This document shows positions 6,481 to 14,388 of a stretch of 19,396 nt of DNA, piece by piece. The stretch is from NCBI GenBank assembly GCA_947171615.1, contig CAMVYG010000013.1:1-19396 (forward strand), written 5' to 3'. Each line of letters starts with the position of its first letter. Positions within the stretch are counted from its first letter, which is position 1. Below the pieces are notes generated by a model, which did not search any database, was not told the origin of the DNA, and saw only the letters and a program-made list of their open reading frames with translations. The translations under genes and the position numbers were made by a program. Source of the DNA: an uncultured Clostridia bacterium. Its GTDB lineage: Bacteria; Bacillota; Clostridia; Oscillospirales; Acutalibacteraceae.

Positions 6481-7161
6481 ATGAGCTTGATCGTATTGGA
6501 GGGGCTGGACGGCAGCGGAAAAGGAACACAGACCCAGCTGCTGCTGGAGGCGCTGACCTCTCAAACGGAGAAAACCGGAGGCCCGGGTGTTAGGAAGATC
6601 ACATTTCCGGACTACAGCTCTCCTTCTTCCGCTTTGGTAAAAATGTATCTGAATGGGGAGTTCGGCAGCGATCCTCAGGATGTGAACGCCTATACCGCCA
6701 GCACCTTTTACGCGGTGGATCGGTTCGCAAGCTTTCAAAAGGACTGGAAAATGGATTACGGGCAGGGAAAAATCATTCTGGCGGATCGCTATGCCACCTC
6801 CAATTATATTTACCAGATGGGAAAGCTGCCGGAAAGCCAATGGGAAGACTACCTTTCCTGGGTGGAGGATCTGGAATACGAAAAGCTGGGGCTGCCAAAG
6901 CCCGACCTAGTGATTTTTCTCGATATGCCCATAGAGATCTCTCAAAAGCTTCTGTCTCAGCGGTATCATGGAGACGAAGAAAAGAAGGATATTCATGAAA
7001 ACCACATGGAGTTCCTTCGCAGGTGTTCCCTGTGCGCCGGATTTGCGGCAAGGAAGCTGGGCTGGTCAGTGGTTTCCTGTGCGAAAGGGGACGAGCCCCT
7101 GCCGGTAGAGGAGATCCATCAAAAGGTGTTGGGCTGTTTGAAAGGAGAAATATTGGCATGA
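6481..7161 (+). CDS. tmk: thymidylate kinase / deoxynucleoside-monophosphate kinase
   Basis: A 226-residue P-loop kinase expected to phosphorylate dTMP to dTDP. The start MSLIVLEGLDGSGKGTQ carries the Walker A at residues 8-15, in the GKGT form also known from adenylate kinases. The DR(Y) motif is LADRYATSNYIYQ, and the strand ending FLDMP and a lid-like LSQRYHGDEEKKD follow. The ATG at 6481 has only a weak AGGCGG ribosome-binding site. An upstream in-frame ATG would add 28 residues of leader and was rejected. The position behind thyX supports the dTMP assignment. The end overlaps the next start by ATGA, so the following gene is translationally coupled. Confidence 0.88.
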   Translation: MSLIVLEGLDGSGKGTQTQLLLEALTSQTEKTGGPGVRKITFPDYSSPSSALVKMYLNGEFGSDPQDVNAYTASTFYAVDRFASFQKDWKMDYGQGKIILADRYATSNYIYQMGKLPESQWEDYLSWVEDLEYEKLGLPKPDLVIFLDMPIEISQKLLSQRYHGDEEKKDIHENHMEFLRRCSLCAGFAARKLGWSVVSCAKGDEPLPVEEIHQKVLGCLKGEILA

Positions 7162-7709
7162 TCGCTGTGTTGTTTGCGGAAGGTTTTGAAGAAGTGGAAG
7201 CCTTGGCTCCTGTGGATCTTCTCCGCCGGGCCGGGCTTTCGGTGGTAATGGCCGGCGTGGGTGGAATAGAAATCACCGGCTCCCACGGGATCACGGTGAA
7301 AATGGATCAGGAAGCTGAAAAGATCGATCCGGCAGAGTTGGAAGCCCTGGTATTACCGGGCGGTCTTCCGGGTACCCTGAATTTAGAAAAGTCTCAAGTA
7401 GTACAGGGGCTTTTGGAGCACTGTGCAGCCAATGGAAAGGTGATTGGCGCTATCTGCGCCGCACCCTCTGTTTTGGCTCATAAGGGTCTGCTGAAAAATC
7501 GGGAGGCCACTGCTTTCCCGAATTTTCAGAAGGATCTGCAGGAGGGCGGAGCGGTTCTCAGCGAAAGCTTTGTCTGCGAGGACAGCAATTTTATCACCGG
7601 CCGTGGCATGGGCGTAGCCACCCAGTTTGGCCTGAAGCTGGTGGAGCGTCTTGTCTCCCCGGAAAAGGCGGCAGAGATACAGGCTTCGATTCAAATGGAA
7701 CATTCCTGA
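7158..7709 (+). CDS. DJ-1/PfpI family protein (YajL/ThiJ-like)
   Basis: A 183-residue cytosolic protein of the DJ-1/PfpI superfamily. Glu14 in GFEEVEALAPVDLLRRAG matches human DJ-1 Glu18, and Cys100 in VIGAICAAPSVL is the nucleophile-elbow cysteine. The GRGMG segment near the C-terminus is also typical. Members are linked to protein or nucleotide deglycation and oxidative-stress protection; the exact substrate is not visible here. The ATG lies inside the tmk end (ATGA overlap), and GAAAGGAGAA is the ribosome-binding site. The protein is therefore produced together with Tmk. Confidence 0.9.
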   Translation: MIAVLFAEGFEEVEALAPVDLLRRAGLSVVMAGVGGIEITGSHGITVKMDQEAEKIDPAELEALVLPGGLPGTLNLEKSQVVQGLLEHCAANGKVIGAICAAPSVLAHKGLLKNREATAFPNFQKDLQEGGAVLSESFVCEDSNFITGRGMGVATQFGLKLVERLVSPEKAAEIQASIQMEHS

Positions 7710-7761
7710 ATGATATGGTTTTAATGATACCCTGGCTTTGCGGAAGGGAGGCCTTCTTCCG

Positions 7762-8391
7762 ATGGATCGAAGTGTTCCTGACCGAAACCAGAGAGAACCC
7801 GGGCTGAAGCGGCGAAAGGAACAGCTGCGCCGGGAGCTGCTTGCAAGGCGGGCTGTCCTGCCGGAACGGAATAAGAAGAACCGCGCCATTTTTGAAGCGG
7901 TTTCTGCGTTGCCGGTATACCGGCAGGCAAAGCGGGTTTTATTTTATATCAGCTCTCCTCAGGAAGCAGACACCCGCAAGCTGCTGCAAGCGGCGCTGAG
8001 GGAGGGAAAAGAGGTTTTCGCCCCTGTTTCCCTGCCGGAAGGGGAAATGATGTTTTACCGGGTGGTTCGGGAAAAGGAGCTGTGTCCCGGGCGTTTTGGC
8101 ATTTTGGAGCCTCCTGCGCTGCCGGAGCGGGCGCTCCCGATCAAAGAAGATATCCTTTTCGATACGCTGTGCCTGGTACCCGGCCTGGCCTTTGATATGC
8201 TGGGATATCGCATAGGATATGGGAAAGGCTATTATGACCGCTTTTTAGCAAAGACATCTGTTGCGGCTTTGGGTCTGTGCTATCAGGAATTGGTACTTCC
8301 CTGCCTGCCCAGGGAAGCGTGTGACAGGCAGGTAAAGCTTCTGGTCACAGAGCAGGGCGAGATTTTAAAAAGCCGGGCGCTGTCTGGCTAA
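7762..8391 (+). CDS. 5-formyltetrahydrofolate cyclo-ligase (MTHFS)
   Basis: A 209-residue enzyme that converts 5-formyl-THF to 5,10-methenyl-THF with ATP, returning stored folate to the one-carbon pool. Family marks are the N-terminal basic helix KEQLRRELLARRAVLPE, FYISSPQEADT, and the C-terminal GYRIGYGKGYYDRFLA, the classical GxGKGYYDR motif. The ATG at 7762 follows GGAAGGGAGG at a 10-nt spacing. A TTG at 7738 would add 8 residues and is less likely. It shares the folate economy with thyX upstream and is probably cotranscribed with it. Confidence 0.93.
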   Translation: MDRSVPDRNQREPGLKRRKEQLRRELLARRAVLPERNKKNRAIFEAVSALPVYRQAKRVLFYISSPQEADTRKLLQAALREGKEVFAPVSLPEGEMMFYRVVREKELCPGRFGILEPPALPERALPIKEDILFDTLCLVPGLAFDMLGYRIGYGKGYYDRFLAKTSVAALGLCYQELVLPCLPREACDRQVKLLVTEQGEILKSRALSG

Positions 8392-8418
8392 GCGCCTTTG
8401 TATTGAGAAAGGAAAAAG

Positions 8419-9735
8419 GTGATCGCAGTGAACGAAAATCCGAATCTGAACCGGAGAGATCCGGGAAAGCCCGGCTCTGCCGGAGGCTTTAAAGTAAATA
8501 TTGATGAAAAGGATCTGGCCACAGGAACATTTGACCCCTCTGGATATACGGAAAGCCGTTCTTCTTACGGGGAGCCTGCTCCCAGCAAGACGGCCTATTA
8601 CGCCTCGGATAAAGAGCGGAAGGCAGAGCAAAAGGCCCACAAAAAGCGGGATAAGCTCAAAGCGCGTAAGAATAAGCGGGTTTTTTCTTTGGTGTGGCTG
8701 TGTATGGTGCTGCTGCTTTCCTTTACGCTGGCTTCCTATCTGATCGGTGGTTCCAATGATTTTTTTGCAGTAGGGCGCAATGAGGGCTCTACGGAAATCA
8801 CGATCCCTGAAAAGCTGGACGCTGATTCTCTGGCGGAGCTGCTGTATCAGCGGGGCGCCATCAGCAAGCCGGAATTCTTTTCTCTGTACTGCAAGGTCAC
8901 CGTGGATGAGGAAGAATGGGAATGGTTTGAGCCCGGCGTATACCGGGTAGGCACCAATCTGGACTATGAGGATCTGATCAATACCCTGCAGGGTGGAAAC
9001 GAGACCAAGGAGGAAGTGCGCGTTACCTTCCCTGAAGGTAGCAATATGCTGGAGATTGCCCAGATTTTGGAGGAAAATGAGGTGTGTACCCAGGATGAAT
9101 TCCTCACAGCGGTCAACACCGTGGATTTTTCCAACTACGATGTCATCAGCAAGCTGGGAGACGCTTCCGGGAGATATTACAGGCTGGAAGGGTATCTGTT
9201 CCCGGATACCTACGATTTCTATAAGGGCGAGGAGCTGGAATCTGTGATTGGGAAGATGCTTAATAACTTCCAGTCCAAGCTTTCCGACACCACTATGAGC
9301 CTGGTGGAGCAGTCCGGCATGACGCTGGATCAGATCATCACCATTGCTTCCATCATTCAGGGCGAGGCCGCCAATGCCAGCGATATGTACAATGTTTCCG
9401 CGGTGCTTCACAACCGCCTGGACTTTGGCGCAGATTACGGCATTTACCGCCTGCAATGCGATTCCACCAGCACCTATCCCTATAAAAATCCTCAGGCGAT
9501 CCCCGAAGCCGGGGCGCTGTCCTATGGAAATTATGACACCTATCAGATCGATGGCCTGCCCGCCGGTGCTATCTGCAATCCCGGTATGGAGGCTATTATG
9601 GCGGCGCTGAAGCCCAGCAAAGAAGGGGATGCCCCCGATTATCTGTACTTCTGCCATGCGGCGGACGGCACGGCATATTACGCCACCAATGAGGACGACC
9701 ACTGGTATAACCTGGAATTGGCCGGGCTGAACTGA
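8419..9735 (+). CDS. mltG: endolytic murein transglycosylase MltG (YceG-like)
   Basis: A 438-residue bitopic membrane protein that cleaves nascent peptidoglycan strands. Residues 1-87 are a charged cytoplasmic region ending in KERKAEQKAHKKRDKLKARK. One transmembrane helix lies at about 88-110. The extracytoplasmic part has a LysM-like segment followed by the catalytic domain with EGYLFPDTYDF (257-267), ITIASIIQGEA (the conserved Glu is about residue 316), AVLHNRL and ICNPGMEAIMAAL. The start is GTG 8419 behind AAAGGAA; GTG 8428, behind AAGGTGATC, is an equally good alternative. In Bacillus, the mltG homologue yrrL also precedes U32 genes, as it does here. Confidence 0.93.
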   Translation: MIAVNENPNLNRRDPGKPGSAGGFKVNIDEKDLATGTFDPSGYTESRSSYGEPAPSKTAYYASDKERKAEQKAHKKRDKLKARKNKRVFSLVWLCMVLLLSFTLASYLIGGSNDFFAVGRNEGSTEITIPEKLDADSLAELLYQRGAISKPEFFSLYCKVTVDEEEWEWFEPGVYRVGTNLDYEDLINTLQGGNETKEEVRVTFPEGSNMLEIAQILEENEVCTQDEFLTAVNTVDFSNYDVISKLGDASGRYYRLEGYLFPDTYDFYKGEELESVIGKMLNNFQSKLSDTTMSLVEQSGMTLDQIITIASIIQGEAANASDMYNVSAVLHNRLDFGADYGIYRLQCDSTSTYPYKNPQAIPEAGALSYGNYDTYQIDGLPAGAICNPGMEAIMAALKPSKEGDAPDYLYFCHAADGTAYYATNEDDHWYNLELAGLN

Positions 9736-9767
9736 GCAGGGCCAAAGGGATGAAGAGGGAAAAGGAA

Positions 9768-10997
9768 ATGAGCCATAGAAAACTGGAACTGCTGGCCCCG
9801 GCAGGGGATATGGAGCGGTTGATTTCCGCTGTGCGGTATGGAGCGGACGCGGTCTATCTGGCGGGAAAAAGCTTTGGTATGCGGGCCGCACCTCAGAATT
9901 TCGGAGCGCAGGAGCTGAACCAGGCCGTGGGCTTCTGCCATGAAAACGGGGTGAAGGTCTAGGTGACGTGCCCTCCGTTGCCCCGAAATGAAGATCTGGC
10001 GGAACTTCCCGAATTTCTCAGCTTTTGCGGGGAGATCGGAGTAGACGCCTTTATCATTTCCGATCTGGGCGTGCTCAGTATGGCAAAGCGGTACGCTCCC
10101 CAGGTGGACCGGCATATTTCCACCCAAATGGGGATCGTAAACTTCGAAGCGGCAAAGGCCTGCTACGAGCTGGGGGCCAGCCGAATAGTTCTGGCAAGGG
10201 AAGTAACTTTACAGGAAATTGGCGAAATGCGGGAGAAAATCCCGGCGGATTTGGAGTTGGAAGCCTTTGTGCATGGGGCCATGTGCGTTTCCTTTTCCGG
10301 CAGATGCCTGCTTTCTAACTATATGACAGGCCGGGACGCCAACCGGGGCCAGTGCGCCCAGCCCTGCCGCTGGGAATACTTTCTCACGGAGAAGGAACGG
10401 CCTGACCGGCATTTTACCATTGTGCAGGAAGAAAAGGGCGCTTATATTTTCAATTCCAACGATCTGTGTATGATCGAGCATATTCCGGAGCTCCTGGCAG
10501 CCGGGATTACCAGCCTGAAAATTGAGGGCAGGGCAAAGTCCGCTTATTATGTGGCAAGCGTGACCTCTGCCTACCGGCAAGCCATCGACTTTTTTGCAAA
10601 ACATCCTGAAGAGCCGCTGCCGCCGGAAATTCTGGAGGAAACAGAAAAAATCAGCCACCGGGAGTATTCCCACGGCTTTTACTTCGGCGGAGAGCCGGGG
10701 CAGACGCCGGACCGCAGCCAATATACCAGAAAGTATGAGCTGGCGGCGGTCTGTGAGGGAAGGCAGGGAGAATATTTGAAGCTGCGGGAGCGAAACCGCT
10801 TTTTCCGGGGGGAAACGGTGGATATCCTACAGCCGGGAAAGCCCGCCTTTACAGCAGAGCTTACCGAGATTTTCAATGAGGATTGGGAACCCATCGATTC
10901 CGCTCCCCATGCGGAAATGATAGTCTACTGGAAAACTGACGCGGAAATCGCAGAGGGCGCTTTCCTGCGGATTAAAAGAGAACAGCAGTGCGGATAA
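9768..10997 (+). pseudogene. U32 peptidase-family gene (TrhP-like), interrupted by in-frame TAG
   Basis: One continuous frame of about 409 codons, the normal length of the family, is broken at codon 65 by TAG (9960-9962). The first part has KLELLAPAGD, AVRYGADAVYLAGK and GMRAAPQNF. The part after TAG has the U32 signature EAFVHGAMCVSFSGRC, GQCAQPCRW, NSNDLCMIEHIP, LKIEGRAKSAYYVA and SHREYSHGFYFG. The TAG stands where relatives have Tyr in VYVT, and the next residues read CPPLPRN instead of the usual NT-containing form. Intact members (Bacillus yrrN/yrrO, TrhP) are needed for 5-hydroxyuridine at the tRNA wobble position; the gene order after mltG supports that role. The start at ATG 9768 is backed by AGAGGGA. 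It may be a pseudogene, a recoded gene or a sequence error. Confidence 0.85.
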
Positions 10998-11103
10998 CGG
11001 CTCTGCCGCTGTAGCGCTGTATCTGCAATCTGTGAAAATAGAACTTAAGATATTTACATCTGCGGGGCTGTGGCATTCCCGATCCCCAGGGTTTTCTGAC
11101 CTC

Positions 11104-11160
11104 GATGTAGGGCCCGCCGACTGATTTATCAGTCGGCGGGCCCTACATCATAGTGTTTTT
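11104..11160. terminator. 22-bp perfect hairpin between convergent genes
   Basis: The arms at 11104-11125 and 11128-11149 are perfectly complementary over 22 bp (start GATGTAGGGCCCGCC), with only TT in the loop. GTGTTTTT follows on the plus strand. It lies between the plus-strand U32 gene and the minus-strand glycosyltransferase, so a bidirectional terminator role is natural. The TGTAGGG...CCCTACA form also resembles interspersed palindromic repeats of gut Clostridia. Confidence 0.75.
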
Positions 11161-11183
11161 ATGGATCGGAAAATTATAACTTT

Positions 11184-12332
11184 TCAACGCAGTTCCTGTT
11201 CCAACGGTTGGGAAGCGCCGTCTGCTACCAGCCTGTGGATCAGCTCCAGCAGGTTGGGAATGGACTGGGATTTGTCAAAGCCCTCACAGTTTTTCCGCAT
11301 GGACAGCAGCCGCTCCTTTTCATGGAGCAGGGCGGAGATCTCTTCCGCGAAATCGCTGTCCTTCCGCAGGCGAACGCACATTTCGTGAGAGGCAAGGAAA
11401 TCGGCGTTGTCCTCCTCCTGGCCGGGAATGGCGTCGAATACCGCCATGGGCAGACCGCAGGCCAGAGCCTCGGAAACCGTAAGGCCGCCGGGCTTTGTTA
11501 CCAGCAGGTCAGAGGCGTGCATGTATTTTTCCACCTCGTCGGTAAAGAAAATAAGCCTGGTAGGGATCCGGGAGCCGACGGCAAGCTCCTTTTCAAAGGT
11601 CTCATAGAGCTTTTTATTCCGTCCGGTAATGACGATGATCTGCATTCTCACGTCGGTGGATTCCAGGCTCCGGTAAAGCTTGATAATGTTGGAAACCCCA
11701 AAGCTGCCTGCCATGAACAGCAGGGTGGGCAGCTCCGGTTCCAGCTTTAATTCCCGCAGCAGCCCCTCCCGGTCTCCGGGATCAAAAAATACGTCGTGCA
11801 CCGGAATGCCGAAGGGGTGAACCTTGTTTGCTTCTACGCCAAATTCCAGCAGCTCGGGAAGCATATCATCACTTGCCACCACATAAGCGTCCACATGCTC
11901 TGCAATATAAGCTCTATGTACCCCGTAATCGGTGATAATGCAGATCAGAGGTGCGGTTACCAGACCGTCTTCCTTCAACTCGGACACCATTTCCGTGGCA
12001 AAGGGATGGGTGGTGATGATCACATCCGGCCGGTATTCGGCAATGGAAGGCAGCAGAAGATTGCTGAACAGACCGCTGAGCTTGGGCACCAGGCCGGAAA
12101 AGCGGTTTTGCTTGTTGGTGTGTTTATAGAGCCTTCCAAACAGAGTGGGCACCTTTTTCGCCATAAATAGATAGCTGTCGCATACGGTTTTATCCAAAAG
12201 GCGGCCAATGGCCTTTAAGGCGTCTACCGTGACCACGTCGCAGTTGGTATTGTCCCGAATATATTGTTCTACCGCATGGGCCGCCCGCAGATGGCCGCCT
12301 CCCGTGGCGGCGGTCAGAAGCATGATCCTCAC
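11184..12332 (-). CDS. MGDG-synthase/UgtP-like glycosyltransferase
   Basis: A 382-residue GT-B fold enzyme. The N-terminus MLLTAATGGGHLRAAHAV is the MGDG-synthase N-terminal signature. DVIITTHPFATEMV and TDYGVHRAYIAEHVDAYVVAS follow. The C-terminal donor-binding half has LFMAGSFGVSNI and VTKPGGLTVSEALACGLPM, the MurG/GT28-like nucleotide-sugar site. Relatives transfer glucose or galactose from a UDP-sugar to diacylglycerol, making glycolipid anchors and bilayer lipids at the inner membrane face. The start is GTG 12332, 8 nt behind GGAGGG; the ATG three codons later is too close to its GAGG, and ATG 12380 lies upstream of that ribosome-binding site. Transcribed alone, from a promoter divergent to vanW. 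Confidence 0.9.
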   Translation of the reverse strand: MRIMLLTAATGGGHLRAAHAVEQYIRDNTNCDVVTVDALKAIGRLLDKTVCDSYLFMAKKVPTLFGRLYKHTNKQNRFSGLVPKLSGLFSNLLLPSIAEYRPDVIITTHPFATEMVSELKEDGLVTAPLICIITDYGVHRAYIAEHVDAYVVASDDMLPELLEFGVEANKVHPFGIPVHDVFFDPGDREGLLRELKLEPELPTLLFMAGSFGVSNIIKLYRSLESTDVRMQIIVITGRNKKLYETFEKELAVGSRIPTRLIFFTDEVEKYMHASDLLVTKPGGLTVSEALACGLPMAVFDAIPGQEEDNADFLASHEMCVRLRKDSDFAEEISALLHEKERLLSMRKNCEGFDKSQSIPNLLELIHRLVADGASQPLEQELR

Positions 12333-12395
12333 AAAAAATCCCTCCAAAGAGTCCAGATAAGAGCAGAAATGGCATTTCATCTTTCTGTCAGTTAC

Positions 12396-12424
12396 AGTAT
12401 ATCATTTCCTGATAGGAAAACCAA
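12396..12424 (-). promoter_or_regulatory. putative promoter of the glycosyltransferase, with spacer palindrome
   Basis: On the minus strand, TTGGTT (12424-12419), a 17-bp spacer and TATACT (12401-12396) form a reasonable sigma-A promoter. The spacer contains the perfect palindrome TTTCCT-ATC-AGGAAA (plus 12405-12419), a possible operator. The stretch between this promoter and 12515 shows nothing else I can recognise. Confidence 0.5.
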
Positions 12425-12515
12425 GAGCTGTAAGGAAATGTTAAGGCTTTTTTGCAGTGATCCCGAATGGGGAGCAGAGAGACTGTTTCGTAACGATTTT
12501 GAAATATTTCCGCAC

Positions 12516-12544
12516 TTTACTTTTTTGCCAAATCAGGGTATACT
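12516..12544 (+). promoter_or_regulatory. putative promoter of the VanW gene
   Basis: TTTACT (12516-12521), exactly 17 bp, then TATACT (12539-12544). The gene starts 108 bp downstream, behind AAAGGGAGAGG. The rest of the leader has no strong hairpin. Confidence 0.5.
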
Positions 12545-12652
12545 GAATTAAAAGAAATTTGGTCGGATTGCTGTTGAAAACCGCAGCGTGTTTTGAAGCG
12601 CTGTGAGCAAAATAAATTGGGAAAGGTACCATAAAGGGAGAGGCGGATTTTA

Positions 12653-14209
12653 ATGCGAAACTGGAAAAGAAAAATAATTACAGCGGCGGCTTTGCTGCTT
12701 TTGATAGGCGGCCTTGCCGCGTGCTCGCCCAAGGCGAAGGAGGAATCTTCCGCTGTGTCTTCCGAAATCAGCGACCCCACGTTGTTTGCCGAGGGGACAA
12801 GCATCGGCGGAAAGAATATTTCCGGAAAAACGGTGGACGAGGCAATGGAAATTGCCAGAACCGCCATTGAGGAAGAGATGAAGACTTTGGAGATCACTGT
12901 AAAGTTCAAAGACGATACGGTGTCTCTTTCCAAAGAAGATTTTCAGGTCAAGGAAACGCTGGAATTGACGCTGCCCCGGCTTTTAGAGGAGCGAAAGGCA
13001 GAGGATCACAAGCTGCCTTATGTGGCGGATCTCTCGGAAAGCGGTAAAAAAAAGCTGGAAGAAGCGGCAAAGTCCTGTCTGGTAAAAGGGCAAAACGCCA
13101 CTGTGACCGGTTATGACAGCGGCACCGGTGTCTTCCAGTTTTCAGAGGAGAAGAACGGCAGCCGGGTAGATATGGTAACTACCCTGAAAAGCGTACGTCA
13201 GCTGCTTTCCCAAAAGCAGAGCGGCGCCATTCAGACCACCTTTCTGGAAACAAAGCCGGAGCTGACGAAAAAATATCTTTCCGAAAACTTCAAGCTCCTG
13301 TCCAGCTACAGCACGGAATCCACCAATACGGAAAACGGAAACAGCAATATGGCCCTGGCGCTGTCCCACATCAATAAAACTGTTTTGCAGCCCGGCCAGA
13401 CCTTTTCCTATAACGGCACCATCGGAGACAGCACCGATCCGGACGCGGGCTGGAAGCCTGCCGGTGGGTTGGTAGGCGGTCTTTTGGTGCAGGTTTACGG
13501 CGGCGGCATCTGCCAGGGATCTACCACGCTTTATAATGCGGCCCTTATGGCCGGCATGGAGATCGTGGAGCGTGATTGCCACAGCACGCCTTCCAGCTAT
13601 TGCCCCATTGGGCTGGACGCCACGGTGGACTACGGCAATATTGATTTGAAATTTAAAAATCCTATGGAAACGCCGGTGTATATTGTTGCCTGGATGGAGG
13701 GCGTCACGCTGTATGTGAATTTCTACGGTTGTCTTCCCAAGGAGTGGACTAAAATCACCCTCGGCAGTGAACAGACCGGTTCTGAACCTCCTCTCTCCGG
13801 CGTCAGCTTTACGGAGGATTCCCAGCTGGCGAAGGGCCAGTATGTGCGCCGTTCTTCCGGAAATACCGGCTATTCCGCCCGGGCCTGGAGAACGTATTAT
13901 AAAGGAGATACTGTGGTAAAAACCGAGGAACTGGATTCCTCCTATTACGAGCCTACCGGCACCACTTATGCCGTGGGGCCGGGCACAGATACCAGCAAGG
14001 TGGATACTTCCAAGGAGTCCGGCAACACCACGCCGGAGGCAACGCCTGCCCCGACGCCTACCGTTGCTCCCAAACCCAGCGATTCTCCCACCCCGGAGCC
14101 GCCTCCCGAGCCTCCACCTGAGCCCACGCCGGAACCCATTCCGGATCCTACCCCGGAGCCTCCGGTGTCCTCTCAGCCGGATGATGACAGGTTCTGGCAG
14201 CCTGAATAA
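12653..14209 (+). CDS. VanW-family lipoprotein with proline-rich tail
   Basis: A 518-residue secreted protein. A lipoprotein signal peptide ends in the lipobox LAAC (Cys24). Residues about 45-215 resemble the peptidoglycan-binding-like domain that precedes VanW in YoaR-type proteins (INGKNISGKTVDEA-like: IGGKNISGKTVDEAMEIA). The VanW domain spans about 227-362, with LSHINKTVLQPGQTFSYN, GGGICQGSTTLYNAAL and NPMETPVYIVAW. A G5-like segment (GYSARAWRTYYKGDTVV) follows. The tail from about 460 is repeats of Pro-Glu/Pro-Thr, probably spanning or contacting the cell wall. The VanW biochemical role is unknown; it was named from a glycopeptide-resistance cluster, but no other van gene is present, so resistance should not be inferred. 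Confidence 0.9.
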   Translation: MRNWKRKIITAAALLLLIGGLAACSPKAKEESSAVSSEISDPTLFAEGTSIGGKNISGKTVDEAMEIARTAIEEEMKTLEITVKFKDDTVSLSKEDFQVKETLELTLPRLLEERKAEDHKLPYVADLSESGKKKLEEAAKSCLVKGQNATVTGYDSGTGVFQFSEEKNGSRVDMVTTLKSVRQLLSQKQSGAIQTTFLETKPELTKKYLSENFKLLSSYSTESTNTENGNSNMALALSHINKTVLQPGQTFSYNGTIGDSTDPDAGWKPAGGLVGGLLVQVYGGGICQGSTTLYNAALMAGMEIVERDCHSTPSSYCPIGLDATVDYGNIDLKFKNPMETPVYIVAWMEGVTLYVNFYGCLPKEWTKITLGSEQTGSEPPLSGVSFTEDSQLAKGQYVRRSSGNTGYSARAWRTYYKGDTVVKTEELDSSYYEPTGTTYAVGPGTDTSKVDTSKESGNTTPEATPAPTPTVAPKPSDSPTPEPPPEPPPEPTPEPIPDPTPEPPVSSQPDDDRFWQPE

Positions 14210-14248
14210 CTTGAAACGCGGTGATCATTTGAGAAAGGGGCTTTCTTT

Positions 14249-14388
14249 TTGAAGGATGGATTTTTTAGGCTGAACAGGGCTGCGGAGCGGTATGCTTTCC
14301 TGAGCTTGCCATCACAGGCTATACCTGCGGCGATCTCTTTCGGGAGCAGACGCTGCTTTCGGCGGCGGAACGGGGACTTGCCCGGCTG
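14249..14388 (+). pseudogene. nadE: displaced 5' end of nadE (internal deletion and frame change)
   Basis: GAAAGGGG (14233-14240) sits 8 nt before TTG 14249, which opens a frame reading (M)KDGFFRL. This matches the usual NadE amino terminus MKDGF. From 14269 a different frame, the one that continues into the main ORF, reads AEQGCGAVCFPEL and then ITGYTCGDLF, the nitrilase-domain start with its catalytic Glu (codon 14302-14304). In intact enzymes about 45 residues separate MKDGF from this Glu; here only 53 nt do. About 80 nt therefore seem to be missing, and the deletion shifts the frame. A TAG at 14266 closes the main frame upstream. Confidence 0.65.

Noticed and set aside
8365..9891. 508-codon open frame on the minus strand opposite mltG
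   Set aside because: It lies antisense to a gene with clear MltG motifs, shows no domain, and is rich in Ile/Gly/Gln runs that mirror the codon bias of the plus strand.
9960..9962. TAG read as pyrrolysine
   Set aside because: The position is a conserved Tyr in relatives, pyrrolysine genes are not visible in the window, and a simple one-base nonsense change or sequence error is more economical. Not excluded without the genome.
12653..14209. Glycopeptide-resistance function from the VanW name
   Set aside because: VanW-domain proteins are widespread in susceptible Clostridia, and no vanH/A/X/Y/R/S gene is present.
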